DNA of 64,000 bases from Steinernema hermaphroditum (Eukaryota; Nematoda; Chromadorea; Rhabditida; Steinernematidae), in NCBI GenBank assembly GCA_030435675.1, contig CM059621.1, positions 11,656,001 through 11,720,000 of the forward strand, written 5' to 3'. The notes beneath the pieces are model-generated. The model was given only the letters and a program-made list of their open reading frames with translations, did not search any database and had not been told where the DNA came from. The translations under genes and the position numbers were made by a program. Of the stretch, positions 22,611 to 33,602 are shown in pieces. The stretch's first letter is position 1; each line of letters opens with the position of its first letter.

Positions 22611-24126
22611 CGTTGCGGGACCTAAAATTAGGAGTTTGATGGAATCCCGCTCGATCCCTTTCTAAGTCATAGATTCCCAGTTCTGACGCCATCAGCTCAG
22701 CGGAATGCGGATTAGCCAAAGTGCGAGTTCGGGATAGGCACGAGTGCAAGAACCTTTGAAAGGACTCTAGTGAATGTGACCACAGGGCAGCGGAGATTAG
22801 CAGTAGTACCGAATTCCAAATCTATAGTCTTTCATCTTGCACCTTCCGTCTCCATATTTGCAGAGAGACCACTCTTCCTAATCAATAAAGACCGTGCCGA
22901 TCAGAGATAAAGACCCTCCAGATGCAGCGACCGTACACGCAAAAGACGGCTTACCCCCTTGAGGGCGCGGGCTCCCGGATCCCACGAGAATCACTTAAAA
23001 ACTCGCGTTCGCACTACTCTTCTTCTTTGTTCTGCAGAAATTACCAATAAAACCGCGGTGATAACACCGCCGATTCTCGCCGCGCCCCGTCGAGGAGGGC
23101 TTCGAGGAGGGCTCTCGGCGCCCGTGCACGATCGCCGGAACCGCGCAGGAGGGGCTTAATGAAATCCGGCGATCGACGGAAGCGCCTCTTGACAAACACC
23201 GTTTGAGCTAATTGAAATTCGTCGCCCTGCGGAAAGGTCAAACGAACGCCATAAATCGTCTTACCGGAAGCGAAATCGGACGGGAGGGGCTTCGGCGATC
23301 GATCGGCGTGCGTAGTCGTCGACAGACGCCTCGAGGCAGAGCCGGTGGCACCGAAGACGGTGTCTTATCTTTCAGAATTAGTTGGCCTTCGTGACGTCGA
23401 CTGCGGATTCTGACGTCAAATTAGGACTGAGCGGGTGATTAGCATCGACGAAGCAATTGCATATGATCGCCTCCGCCACCCATGTGATCGCTATTCGCTG
23501 GTAGCTGTGGACATTTTCGGTCACATACGCCTTTTTTCGGATAAGTGTCATTACATCGGTGGCTTAAATTTTTATAGGATTTGCGTGGAAATGATAGCGT
23601 TGACTAATCTGCAGCTCGTACGTGTTAAACTGTTCTCTAGGAAGTACTTTATTCTCAGTCAGCTGACCAGTAATCTATCCGCGTTCTATGTATTCTTGGG
23701 TTCTACTCTACTGCTGCGTCCAAACTCACTTGATTCCTTGTTGTTTTCTCTGCTTTATTAAGTTTGCATCCATTTCTGCTCTTAGATTCTAACAGTAGTC
23801 TCAGTTTCAGTAGAAGAATTCAATCATTACTGTGCCATAATTTTGACTTCTCTACCCAATCTGTCCAATTCTGCCAATCTAATCCAATACGCTTTCCAAC
23901 CCTCAACAGATCCTGAGATTTAATTAGATCCCATTCGAGTTAGATCGTGATCTGCATTCCTCGAAGATCAACCTTTGGTACTCAAACTGTACATACGCTT
24001 TGGAGCCTTCGGAACGCCCTGTGTAGCTCAACACGCCATTTCCAGTATCCTCGCAAAATCTCCACGACTCTAACGTTTACTAAGCACCGGAAAATCCAAT
24101 CATGAATCACTGGGATATGCAATATT
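22611..24126. other. Intergenic between kinase and F-box genes
   Basis: This contains the upstream region of the minus-strand kinase gene and the 3' flank of the downstream F-box gene. A GC-rich part (22.9-23.4 kb) has several short frames on both strands but no splice pattern or family signal. The rest is AT-rich. Nothing is recognised. Confidence 0.5.
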
Positions 24127-25763
24127 TCACGTGTTTATGCCAATTCGGACCCGCGTAGCATAGTGCGCGCAGCGGGCGCGTCGTCCTGCTTCTCTTTTCT
24201 GTTGATTCGCGAAAGTCCATCGATATGCCGGGTGGATGAGGGTGAGAGTGTCCTTGACTTTGGGTTCGTTCACAGGACCCCAGAAGAGAAGCGGGGGATG
24301 TTCGCTGTCAGGGTCGATCTCGGGCTCCGCTCTGCGCCACGGAAGAAGACGTCCGATTTTCGGGAGCCGCGAGGAGTCGATCTTTGCGGAAAACGAAAAA
24401 GGGAACTGATCGAATTTGCGCGCAAACCAGGTATGTAGTGCCCTAAAATTGTGTGAGGGTGAGGCTGAAAAGAGCGATACGGTACCTCTCAAGTTGGGTG
24501 CAGTCGAAGTAGTTTCCTTTCAGAGGCTCGTCCAAGCCAGATATGGTCACGTCGATTCGTAGCTCGTCTTCGTTGAATTCGAAGTCTCCCGCGATCTTGA
24601 TCATGATCGTCGAGTAGGGCTTTTGGGTTTGAAGCTCTTCTCGGATGAGGGCGCCCAAGAATTTCGTGCGGAAAAGGTCGTTCTCCTCAGTGCTGCACAC
24701 GAGCATCGCGGCGGGACCGGCGGTCTTGTCGAAGACAACACAGATGTCCGGCTTGCTAGTGGCGGGGTCGGAGGAGAAGAACGCGAGATGGTGGCCTCTA
24801 CGGTGGAGTGCCTTGAGCTGTCTCATGGCGCCATTGAACTGGAGATCGTCGATGCTCAGGCCGTGAAGGTAGAGGTTCCTATGAGAGTCCACAAGAGCCT
24901 GAAAGAGAAAACAGGTCAGCTCAAGTGTATTCGCTGCACTAACCTGCAGGAAAATTAGAATCTGGTCCGACGTGCAAGTGCCTCTTTTGGCGAGTACCGT
25001 GCAATCTACGACAGAAAGGCTCCTCTGGATGGTGTCGAATATTTCCTCAAAGTGGTCAACATCAAATCCACTGAGGTGAAAGCCCTAAATAGTGATATGA
25101 CTATCGACCTTGACGAAGACTAATCACCCTTAGAAGTGGATTTTCCTTTGCAAAACGGCATATTTCCGATATCATGCGAGGGGTGAATCTCTGATCGCAG
25201 AAGGAAACTTCGGTGAGCTTCGAAAGCGCCGCGTGGCGAAGGAGTTTCTTCGTCGACAGCTCCGAGTGCTGAAAGACGCGCGTTCTCGCTGCCAGGACAT
25301 TCAACGAATCACCAGTATATTCACTGTCTTGAGCTCATCAACATGCTTGCAAATAGGCATTTCCATTATTTCGCAGATAAAATCCGACCACTGGGAGCTG
25401 TAGGAATCGGAGAATCCTTCGCAGACGATCGAAGAGACCGTCATTGCAGTGGGCCACTTGTCGAGGTCCGCTTTTGTGACCGATTTGACGGCGCACATCT
25501 GAGGCGTTCCCTCGGAAGGGAAACTACAGAGGAATAGACACATACAAGCTTTTGACTCACTTGATTGTAAGTCGTATTCGCAGCGGTTTCATGCACCCAT
25601 AGATGACGTCATTCCACTGGGAGCAGACAAGGCGGCATCTTCGGAGATCCGCCAAAGGGAGCTTCTCGAAAATGAAGACCTTCACATCTACGGGCAGATT
25701 CTCGAAAAGGACGCCAAAATTCTGAGAATTCTGGCGTTTTATCAAAGGCAACTTGAATCTCAT
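24127..25763 (-). CDS. F-box protein, downstream paralogue
   Basis: Six exons (25763-25561, 25523-25313, 25268-25128, 25084-24944, 24898-24486, 24442-24127) with consistent phases give about 474 residues. The F-box is at residues about 22-60: FENLPVDVKVFIFEKLPLAD, then RRCRLVCSQWNDVIY. F-box proteins link substrates to SKP1-cullin ubiquitin ligases. The rest is a nematode-type C-terminal region without recognised repeats, alternating beta-rich stretches (ICVVFDKTAGPAAMLVCS) with helices. The start is chosen at the first in-frame ATG after an acceptor at about 25940. The gene begins about 220 bp after the stop of a paralogue on the same strand, so the two may form an operon. Confidence 0.75.
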
Positions 25764-25981
25764 TTCGGAAACGCAACGAGAAAGCGGCGACCTCGGGGCC
25801 TGTGGGCGGCGGTATCGATCAGCTGCTTGGGGGTGGAGAGAGCGCTTTTGGAGGAATGCGGGAACTGGCGCCTGTGCTAAGTGTTGATGAATGTGGCTGA
25901 ACACGTGAAAGAGATCTTTGGCGGATGACACTCGACACCTAAACAATCAGTAAAACATTAAGGCGGAAGTGAACGAGGAAC

Positions 25982-27500
25982 CTAATCCTGGCGTCTTCTG
26001 GCTCGGAAGCTCCGAAGACTTCGAAAAGTCCTCCGGAAGACGTTCCTTCGCTTCGACTTCGAGCTGGAGCAGAATCCGTGCGGTCCGATGACGTACATCT
26101 CCCAGTCGACGTTCACCTTCAGAGGCCGGGGACAGAGTCGGCCCCAGAGTTTCTCGAGGGGCTCGGAGAGTAGAGAGGGCTCGGTGTTCCAGAGGGGATC
26201 TAAGGAGATGGCCACGCTATGATGGAATCGGTCCTTTATGCGTTGACTGACTCTTCTAGAAACGTCGAGCCTGCTCATGTCCGGGGAAGACAGCCTACCT
26301 TTCCACTTCCCTAAAGTCGATGCCGTTCTTCTCGACATGGTACTTCGCCCATCCAGGTATCGTGCAGTCCATCTCGACGGAGACGTTCAAGAAGCCGTTC
26401 TCCCTCTTCATTCCGCAACTGCGCAAACTGATCCTCTTCCCGACGTAGGCTCTCTGGCAGATCAACTCGTCGCGGACGAACCGTTCGACGAAGTACTTCT
26501 TGAAGTCAGTCGACGTTTCGACCCTCGAGATGCTCATGCGCGTCTTCCCGAAAAAGGAAACCACGAAGTTCGGCTCCTTGCTGGGTAGATCGGACAGCAA
26601 GTAAACGTAACGTCCTTCGCAGTTCGCCATTGTGAGATCCTGGGCGACGAGGTGGAAGTCAACGTCATTGATGTAGTTCTCGAAGTGGCCTTCTAGAGGA
26701 CGCGGGTTCTTGTTGATCTTCTGTAGGGGAATCTATCAATATACCGTAGTTTGCGGGAACCTACCCTGAGGAATCTGATAAGCTGTTCAGAAGTGCAGCT
26801 GTTGAACCAGGTGGCCTCAAGACGGAAGAATGAAATAGAGGTGCTTCTGGCGATCATAGTGAAGATTCGGTCGAAGTGGTCTCCGAGGAAACCCGTCAGG
26901 ATTAGCGACTAAAGGTCATATTTTATGGCGCAGACTGGATCTGTTTACCCTAATGGAAGTCGTCGGCGTCAGGCACTTCTCCAATTTCGAAATCATCGAC
27001 GTCGACATGTGATCCTTGTTCAGAGTCAGCGAGGCCGTTCTGCGGATCACCGGGTGGTCAAGAAGGTCAAATGTCTAGGGAGGCTATGCGGTGGTTACTT
27101 TCATATTGCTTACTCTGATAGGCGGGTGAATCGCCGTGAAGTTCTGAAGGTTCCTGCAGACGTCGAGGTCGACGACACTCCTGACGAAGTCGATCGACTC
27201 CTGATTCGAGTCGTCGGCAAGTCCGACGAATCGGATCAAGTTGACCTCGACGTACTTGGGCACGGCCTGCAGGTCCTCCTTCTCGACCTCCTTGTCCATG
27301 GCGAACATGGTGACTCCGCCATTTCCACGGATCACAATGGACAGGCGGATGCCGACGGGACGGAAGTAGGTGGTGAGAAGGCGATTCCACTCCCTGCACA
27401 CGAGACGGGCCGTCCTCTGCTCCTGCAGGGGCAGAAGCGAGAAGATGTGTAGAATCAGGTCGGTGGGAAGGAGACGGAGCTGCCAGCGCCGACGCCGCAT
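25982..27500 (-). CDS. F-box protein, upstream paralogue
   Basis: Five exons (27500-27114, 27074-26949, 26908-26765, 26732-26299, 26255-25982) with consistent phases give about 454 residues. The F-box lies at the very N-terminus: LLPTDLILHIFSLLPLQEQ and RTARLVCREWNRLL. The exon order, the spacing of the SLxLTGFxxDHFxxIF-type segment and the closing (E/Q)(V/L)ERR junction parallel the next gene, so the two arose by tandem duplication but are now quite diverged. The C-terminal tail is very basic (residues such as RRNVFRRTFRSLRSFRARRR), which could favour nuclear location. The likely role is substrate receptor in an SCF ubiquitin ligase. Confidence 0.75.
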
Positions 27501-28720
27501 TCTCCCGAAAACAAACGGCGGCGAGTGCGGCGTATACAACGACCTCCTCGAGCCGCAAACAGCCAAACACAAAGCATCAGGCGCGTCGACATGTGACTCA
27601 ACGGCTCAAGGACTAAAGAGCGTTCCGTATTGCTCACTGTTTTGGAGAACGAATCTGGCGTCTTTCCCTAGTCTACAGTGGCCCACTTTGGCGAACGGTG
27701 CGTCCGAAAGCGAAAATCAATCGATACGCGTTCCAAGTGTGAACACAAAAAAATCTCGTCCTAGCAGCCCTCTTTCGGGTGAAAGAGAATGGGAAATCGA
27801 TGCCAAAGCTGCGGTTTTAGGTATCCACAGAACCTTCTAGAATGCGGACTTATTGTGACGGAACCTTCAGTAAGCGGTTTACGACGCGATTACTCAGAAT
27901 TATTAGTGATGTCTTGTTTTCGTAGTTTTACGCGTGTGCACGTAATGGAGAGAGACGTAAGCAGGAGATGAGATGTTTACGACGATGAATCTTGTTCTTC
28001 GGCGAAAATATGTCAATCACGGAGGCTATAGGTTCTGAAATAGAAGATCTGCAGAAGTGGGAGTGATGCGGCTAAGAGCATGAAACCACAAATGTAGACG
28101 TTAAGTCAACGTTAAGTCGATTTTAAAAAAGTTGAAGGACTTTTTGTGATTTCAATTGGTCTTTCAATTGTGTCTCCGTCTACTCGTTTTCTCTGAGGTT
28201 CCCCCGATGAGTTGAGTGAGCGGTCGTTCCTGGCCGTAAGCCGTTGAATAAAACTCAGTTCTGTGGTCTTGAACAAAAACAGCCAACATTTTATTAATTC
28301 ATCTCTGTTTTGAACGATGACGCTCGATGTTTCGTAAAGTAGGGCTTGGAGAAATGTTTTGCTCTTATTTAGAAAAAAGGTCCAGGAACCACTTCCTCTT
28401 CATCGTTCAATGGGACCAACAGAACGACACGAAAGGAAAAGGATTTCGAAAAAAGACTTAATATTCATGCCTTTTTAACAAACCAAACTTTCGAACTGTT
28501 TTTCAGGCTTGTTTCTTGAATCTCGCCAAGAAGACCGTCAACACCGCCCGATTACCCACGCCTTACAAGCTGAAGGTGATCTACGGTTCTTCGCTGTTCA
28601 TTATGAGATATGTATCTTGCCTGGTGAAAGCCATTGGGTCAAGAGAAATGAAAGTTTGGCCTCGATGATCGAATGCAGCGTTTATTTCGAAAAGCGAATC
28701 CATATATGCTGGATACGGTA
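27501..28720. other. Intergenic, with one dispersed repeat piece
   Basis: No gene is supported. The repeat at 28172-28255 is listed separately. The stretch is the upstream region of the F-box pair and the 3' flank of the small secreted peptide. Confidence 0.5.
28172..28255 (+). repeat. Dispersed repeat related to 1538-1602 and 1955-2025
   Basis: The first part is the reverse complement of the block at 1538-1602. It is followed directly by GCCGTAAGCCGTTGAATAAA, which matches the blocks at about 1975 and 18606. The fused arrangement here suggests the full right end of one repeat family. Confidence 0.55.
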
Positions 28721-28903
28721 TCAGTCTTTCTTGTAACAGACGTTCTCCTCGCACTTGAATCCCTGGGGACAAGCTCCCTTAAAGCAGGGTCCGATGGATA
28801 TGGGCTTCTTGGCTTCGTCGTTTCCGAAGAGCCAGCTGGCCTCGGTCGGGGCGAAGACGGAGAGGACGAGGAAGGCTACGAAGACGAGGGAGAGGAACTT
28901 CAT
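28721..28903 (-). CDS. Small secreted cysteine peptide, 60 residues
   Basis: The single-exon frame starts with a clear signal peptide (MKFLSLVFVAFLVLSVFAPT, cleavage likely after EAS or nearby). The mature part is about 37 residues and ends with four cysteines in the pattern C-x4-C-x5-C-x4-C, beginning at CFKGACPQGF. This resembles compact EB-like or other nematode secreted modules, but I cannot assign a family. A TATA-like TTTAAAA sits about 38 bases upstream (28938-28944) and AATAAA about 35 bases after the stop (28681-28686), so the transcription unit is very compact. It could be an antimicrobial or signalling peptide, but no activity can be inferred from sequence alone. Confidence 0.75.
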   Translation of the reverse strand: MKFLSLVFVAFLVLSVFAPTEASWLFGNDEAKKPISIGPCFKGACPQGFKCEENVCYKKD

Positions 28904-28937
28904 GGTGGGCGATGTGGAGAGTGGATGTGGGGCGTCC

Positions 28938-28944
28938 TTTTAAA
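28938..28944 (-). promoter_or_regulatory. TATA-like box of the small secreted peptide gene
   Basis: TTTAAAA on the minus strand, 35-41 bases before the ATG, with a C-rich pyrimidine leader in between. This implies a very short 5' UTR. Confidence 0.4.
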
Positions 28945-30076
28945 GGGCTTTAAAGGGGGAGAAAGAGTGAGCTCAGCTGCCAGAGAAGGTGATTGTTCCG
29001 TTTTTGTGATCGGTTTTGGCTTTGAACAAACAGTGGGCCCCGTCAGAGACAGGGAGTGGAAGGCGTTTTTTGGTATCGATGGAGAACAAGGGATAGCTAC
29101 CGTACATTTCAAGTGATTTAATGCGTTTTGAATTGTAGTGCTAACTTATCTAATTCTGGCAATGGCCAACAAAATCAGAGCAGCTGAACTATCAAAGCGG
29201 ATCAGCGGTCTGGCGACGATCAAGGTGTGTGCGTCATTGGGCCATTCCACCGAAGCGGAAATTGTGAAATCACCTCACCAAGCTGAACAAACGGTGCTTT
29301 CTACATTTAGTGTAATCTGTTGTTGGGTCCTGCCATGTAATTCAGATCTCATTTTGACCAAATAAAGTGGCCAATAAGTTAGGCTTTGATGTGATGACAC
29401 AAGAATCCCGAATACAAATCTCATAAATCGGCGTTTTTTTTGTCCAACTTCTGTATCCCTCCCCGTTGTTTTTGAACCAGCCGAATTTCTTATTTTAAGG
29501 GAAATTGAAACTTTAAAACTAAAACTTTACTGTCGATATTTTAGAGATATTTTAGAAGTGAGCCCGATGTTCTGTGCCTGCAATGCCAATTTTTGACTTT
29601 TGGTGTCCTTTGACTATCGCGAGATCAAAAACTATCAGTTCGATTCCTCCTACTCACTTCTTTTATCGCTGTGAGATACACTAGAGAAAGCCATGACTCT
29701 AAGTCATTTTAAATTTCCACTTTGTGTTTGTGTTGAGCTTAATGGGTACGCTATCACGTAATCAGTCAGCGTATACGGAAAATAATTCTATGATGGCACT
29801 AATCGACTTTCGTTCTTTCCGGCTCGACTTCGTCTTAAGTGGATCCGACGGCGACAGGAAATCCGTCAGTTACTCACCTGTTCATCCTCATTGACGCACG
29901 TAAAGACGCATGAGATAGGGGATAAGACCTCATAGCTCTTTTCCTCGAATTACATGGGATAAACACGACCATAGTTGTCATGCATGCGCAGAACTGGAAG
30001 GCAGTTACACGTCTTTATTGGAACCTGCTTTAGAAAGGTCAACAGAAATGAGATAACGAGAGAGAAATACCCTGAG
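28945..30076. other. Intergenic, nothing recognised
   Basis: AT-rich spacer between the small peptide gene and the aspartic protease. It includes the protease 3' UTR with AATAAA on the minus strand at 30013-30018. No other feature is supported. Confidence 0.5.
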
Positions 30077-31607
30077 CTAGTGTTTGAGCGGCTTTGCGAA
30101 TCCGATGCGCTTCTGGGCGACGTCGTGGATGTTGCAGTAGGCGCGGAGGAAGGGGTCTCCGAGGATCCACTGGGGACCGTATCCGCCGCCGCCGAAGGCG
30201 AAGACGCCGAATTCGCAGATGTCCTTGGCCACCTGGACAGTGTAGTGCTCGCGGGTGACATGGTAGTCGTGCTCGCCGATGGTGAAGACGACGTCGGGGC
30301 CCTGGTTGTTGCAGTCGATCACGTAGCTCTGGTACTCTTTGTTGTAGGTGGCGCCCACCGACGCGGCGACCTTCTCGACGATCGCTTCGGGACCTAGGTT
30401 CGCATCGTCATTTCATGCTAATATAGAAAACTACCCACCTGCAATTAGAGAAGTCCCGGTGTCGGAAATGGCCTGCGCCTTCTGAGTGAGCTTGTAGTCG
30501 CCGGCGCTGAGGGAGAGGAGGTTGAACTGCCAGAAAGAAGCGGTGGAGAGGGGTTCCCAGGCGATGACGTCGCCGCAGTGCTCGGAGTCGAGGCCTCCGT
30601 AGGTGAACCAGCCGCCCTCCTCGATGTGGCGGAGACCGCTGCGCGCCATGTAGACGGTGAAGATGGGCTGCTCGACGAGCTGCTCCTCGACGGCCTTGAT
30701 GAAGGGAGGAGTGACGTGGCCGACGGCGATGGCGCCGAAGCCGAGGCCGAGGATACCGTCGATGGGCTGGTCGGCGAAGAAGGGCGCCAACGAGGTGGCC
30801 TGACCGAAGGTCTGGTCAGGGATGCAGAGGCTGGTGGGGTGGAAGCACACGAGATCCTGGCCGAAGAAGCCCTTGGCACTGCCGGTACCGTAGGCGATCT
30901 TGAAGGGACGTCCGTCGGCGACGTAGGTGCCCGACTTGCTGCTCTCAAACTTGTTCTTCTTTTTGCAAGCGTCGGTCCTAAAGATTCCGCTGTATCTGGC
31001 CCAGGGGAGCTCGCCTACGGTTCGGGCTGAGGGTCATCGCCTCCATCCTTCACGAGGAGATTCGCCATCTGGCGATGGAGGCTGTGTTCGCTGTGGCTGC
31101 AGCACTCGCGCTCGCAGAATTGGGAGCAGGCCTCGCCCTCGAGGGCTGTGCAGAAAGAGGGACAGTTGGCGGGGGCCTGGAGTTTATGGGGAGCACACCT
31201 AAAGCCGCCTTCTCTGAGAGATGGTTATGGAGGAGACGACTCACGTCGAGTCAGGAATCCAGAGGTTGGCGCTGCCGGTGTCGAGGACGACTTGGAATTC
31301 CTGGCCTGGGGTGCCGATGTGCACCTGGAGAGCACAGGTCTTATTTGACTCTGAAAATCACACTTACCTTGGCGTAGTAGATCATATCTTCGAGGTCGTC
31401 CACAGGTTGGGAGTACTTGTTCTTAGCGGCGTCGGCGGCCAAGATGCGGAGTTTCTCCTTGATCTCCAGGTACTCGGGATACTTTCCGGCGGCCATCAGG
31501 CGGTGGCGCATGGGAACTCCGGCGGTGAGACGCACAGAGTTGTTTCGGGGGGAAGCCTGGGCATGGAGGGCGAGAAGCCCGAGGACGAGCACCGTCGCCA
31601 CGAGCAT
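30077..31607 (-). CDS. Secreted pepsin-like aspartic protease with cysteine-rich insert
   Basis: Five exons (31607-31368, 31324-31245, 31198-31019, 30977-30439, 30393-30077) give 451 residues with agreeing phases. A signal peptide (about 1-18) and a propeptide precede the mature enzyme. Catalytic motifs are VVLDTGSANLW (Asp95) and ISDTGTS (Asp339). AYGTG (flap), DGILGLGF and WILGDPFLRAYCN are typical of pepsin/cathepsin D, closest to the nematode asp-1 group. The third exon inserts about 55 residues right after the first active-site loop, with eight cysteines (CPSFCTALEGEACSQFCERE region), where family members normally have a short loop. Three TGATAA sites upstream fit intestinal expression. 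It probably digests protein in the gut lumen or is secreted. Confidence 0.9.
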
Positions 31608-31694
31608 CGCGTCGAAACAATGAAGGAGTTGTTTACGGAGCGGAGTCGGAGGGGAGTGGAGGCCGCTGCTGCCACCCGAGTGGTCCGACCGGGT

Positions 31695-31945
31695 TGATAA
31701 GCGCCGACGGGACAATGCGTGCCGCGTTGCACGCCGCTGATAACCGAAGAAACCCTCTGGCGACGGTCGGCACTACTGGTAGCTTCGGAGGAGAAGGCGA
31801 AGATAGAGTACGCGCCGTGGGAGCGAAGAAACGGAACGCGTTTCGACGAAATGGGGACGGGGAGTTCTTGCACCGGTCACTTTGGAGCTTCTCCTTTTGA
31901 AGCTGGTCACCATTCCATGTCCAGGCAGCTAACGGTTGCTGATAA
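31695..31945. promoter_or_regulatory. Cluster of three TGATAA (GATA factor) sites upstream of the protease
   Basis: TGATAA occurs at 31695-31700, 31738-31743 and 31940-31945, about 90, 130 and 335 bases upstream of the protease start. In Caenorhabditis, intestinal genes including digestive proteases are driven by ELT-2 through TGATAA sites. The occurrences are seen directly; function is inferred. Confidence 0.5.
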
Positions 31946-32116
31946 GGAGCTGGATGGGCAAAAAACTAATACTGTGCAAGAAGGAGTAGTGGTCATCTGT
32001 GGACGGTCTACCGATTGCCTTTGAGAGATAACGACGATTTTGTGGCGAAAAATATGCACCACATCCCCCAATACATCGTTACGGGACCTTGAATAGCGGT
32101 GACATTCCATGCCATA

Positions 32117-33093
32117 TTGTCCGATCAACGGCGAATGTCACCGCCGCAGTTCGTTGCAGGACCGCAATCAGGGACACGATTGAGCCCGTTATAAGGGGAT
32201 TTCCGGGTTTCTGACTGAATAAGTGGATTATTTCGAAGACAAAGCCGTTTTTCAAAATTCCGCTTTGATAGAAGTGTTCGCCAATCGCCGAAGAAGCGTA
32301 CGCATCGGTTTGCGGCGCATTTTCTACTTTCCTCACAAAGTTATAACGGTTTTGAGGCGCGCATATCAAAAGCTTAAAATCATTTTCTACTTTCGAGACA
32401 TGCTTTAAGTAGTTTCGAGCATGATTGCCTGGAAGCAACTCGACATGAGCCCGTAGAAGCTCTGTTCAACAGGTTTAGATTAAGAGCTACCTTCTCTAGT
32501 TCGCAGATTCGTACAATCTGCGCATCATTGTTTTTCCTTAGCAATGATATTTCCTGATGCGCTAACATCAGTTGCTGGTTAGCATCTGTCAAGGCGTTCC
32601 TCAGCTCCTCAGTTTCACACTGAGCGTGTCTTCTTGATTCCTCCTTTTCGGTCGCCCGCTTCCTACTGTGTGACTGTCGAGCGAAAGCCAACAGCCTTGC
32701 TTTTACACACTTCGACTTTGATAATTTTACCATATCAAGTCGTTTGGAGTTCTGCGAATAACAGAATTAGTAGAAAACAATAAATAAAGCAAGAAACCGC
32801 ACGATAAATCCATCGAACTGATGGAAACAATCAGCGAACACGAACGTGCGCGCCTCAAAACCGTTATAACTTTGCGAGGAAAGTAGAAAATGCGCCGTAA
32901 ACCGATGCATACGCTTCTTCGGCGATCGGCGAACACTCCTATCAAAGCGGAATTTTGAAAAATGGCTCTGTCTTCGAAATAATCCACTTATTCAGTCAGA
33001 AACCCGGCAATCCCCTTATAACGGACTCAATCGTGTCCCTGATTGCGGTCCTGCAACGAACTGCGGCGGTGACATTCGCCGTTGATCGGACAA
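32117..33093. mobile_element. TIR element with 247-bp arms and an internal coiled-coil ORF
   Basis: Arms 32117-32363 and 32847-33093 are near-perfect reverse complements, starting TTGTCCGATCAACGGCGAAT and flanked by TA on both sides (32115-32116, 33094-33095). The arms contain GTTATAACGGTTTTGAGGCG and CTGACTGAATAAGTGGATTA in opposite orientation. The 480-bp centre carries one open frame on the minus strand that does not look like a transposase. It is probably a non-autonomous element with TA duplications that captured or carries unrelated sequence. The arms are long for a MITE, giving a foldback structure. Confidence 0.75.
32380..32733 (-). CDS. Coiled-coil ORF inside the TIR element
   Basis: The 117-codon frame starts at ATG 32733. 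It opens very basic (KSKCVKARLLAFARQSHSRKR), followed by a heptad-like coiled coil at about 40-82: EELRNALTDANQQLMLAHQE then ISLLRKNNDAQIVRICELE. A GTAGCTC donor-like sequence follows ELEK, so the frame may be a first exon. The pattern of Asn and Leu in the coil recalls shugoshin N-termini, but this is weak. It sits entirely between transposon arms, so it may be a captured gene fragment rather than a working gene. Confidence 0.4.
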   Translation of the reverse strand: MVKLSKSKCVKARLLAFARQSHSRKRATEKEESRRHAQCETEELRNALTDANQQLMLAHQEISLLRKNNDAQIVRICELEKVALNLNLLNRASTGSCRVASRQSCSKLLKACLESRK

Positions 33094-33095
33094 TA

Positions 33096-33602
33096 CGCGA
33101 GTCAAAAATTTGGGATTTTCGAGAACCTTCAGGCTCTTTCAAAAACGATAAAACTACTGTATATTCTGGAGTTGAGTTCAACGTGAGTTCAGTGACTTGA
33201 AGTGATGCAATATCACAGATTCAAAGAAGAACCGTTCATTAGATAAAACTCGTCGTTCGTATCAAAACTTTACTCCCGCTCAAGCAGCGGGTGCAGCTGA
33301 TAACAGACGAAACTCTCCGCTGACTGCTGACTTTTTGTATCAGCGAACGCCGAATATAATAAGAACAAGAAGGATCGTCTAGCCGAGAAAGCAAGACACG
33401 CCGAAAACGCTCAGAAAGTTCTAGAAGTTGCCAATGAAAGGTCAATTTCAGACATTTCGAGCCCTTCTAGACAGAAAAGTGCACATAAGTGCTTTGAGAC
33501 AGCGTATCTAGACAGTCTCAGTGCACCTTCACGGCCTCAGACAGTTCAGGCGTTCACATTTAAAAGCGGATTCGAGCGGATCGGCCGGTCGCCTTTCAAG
33601 AC
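33096..33602. other. Spacer before the 33603 gene
   Basis: One open frame (about 33350-33645, no ATG; SANAEYNKNKKDRLAEKARH) is lysine-rich and helix-prone but has no start and ends inside the next gene in another frame. It may be a leftover exon. No firm feature is supported. Confidence 0.35.

Noticed and set aside
32079..33200. Paired similar frames at 32223 and 32987 on opposite strands (MDYFED(K/R)A start)
   Set aside because: They are simply the two arms of the inverted repeat translated outward, with no evidence of a protein.
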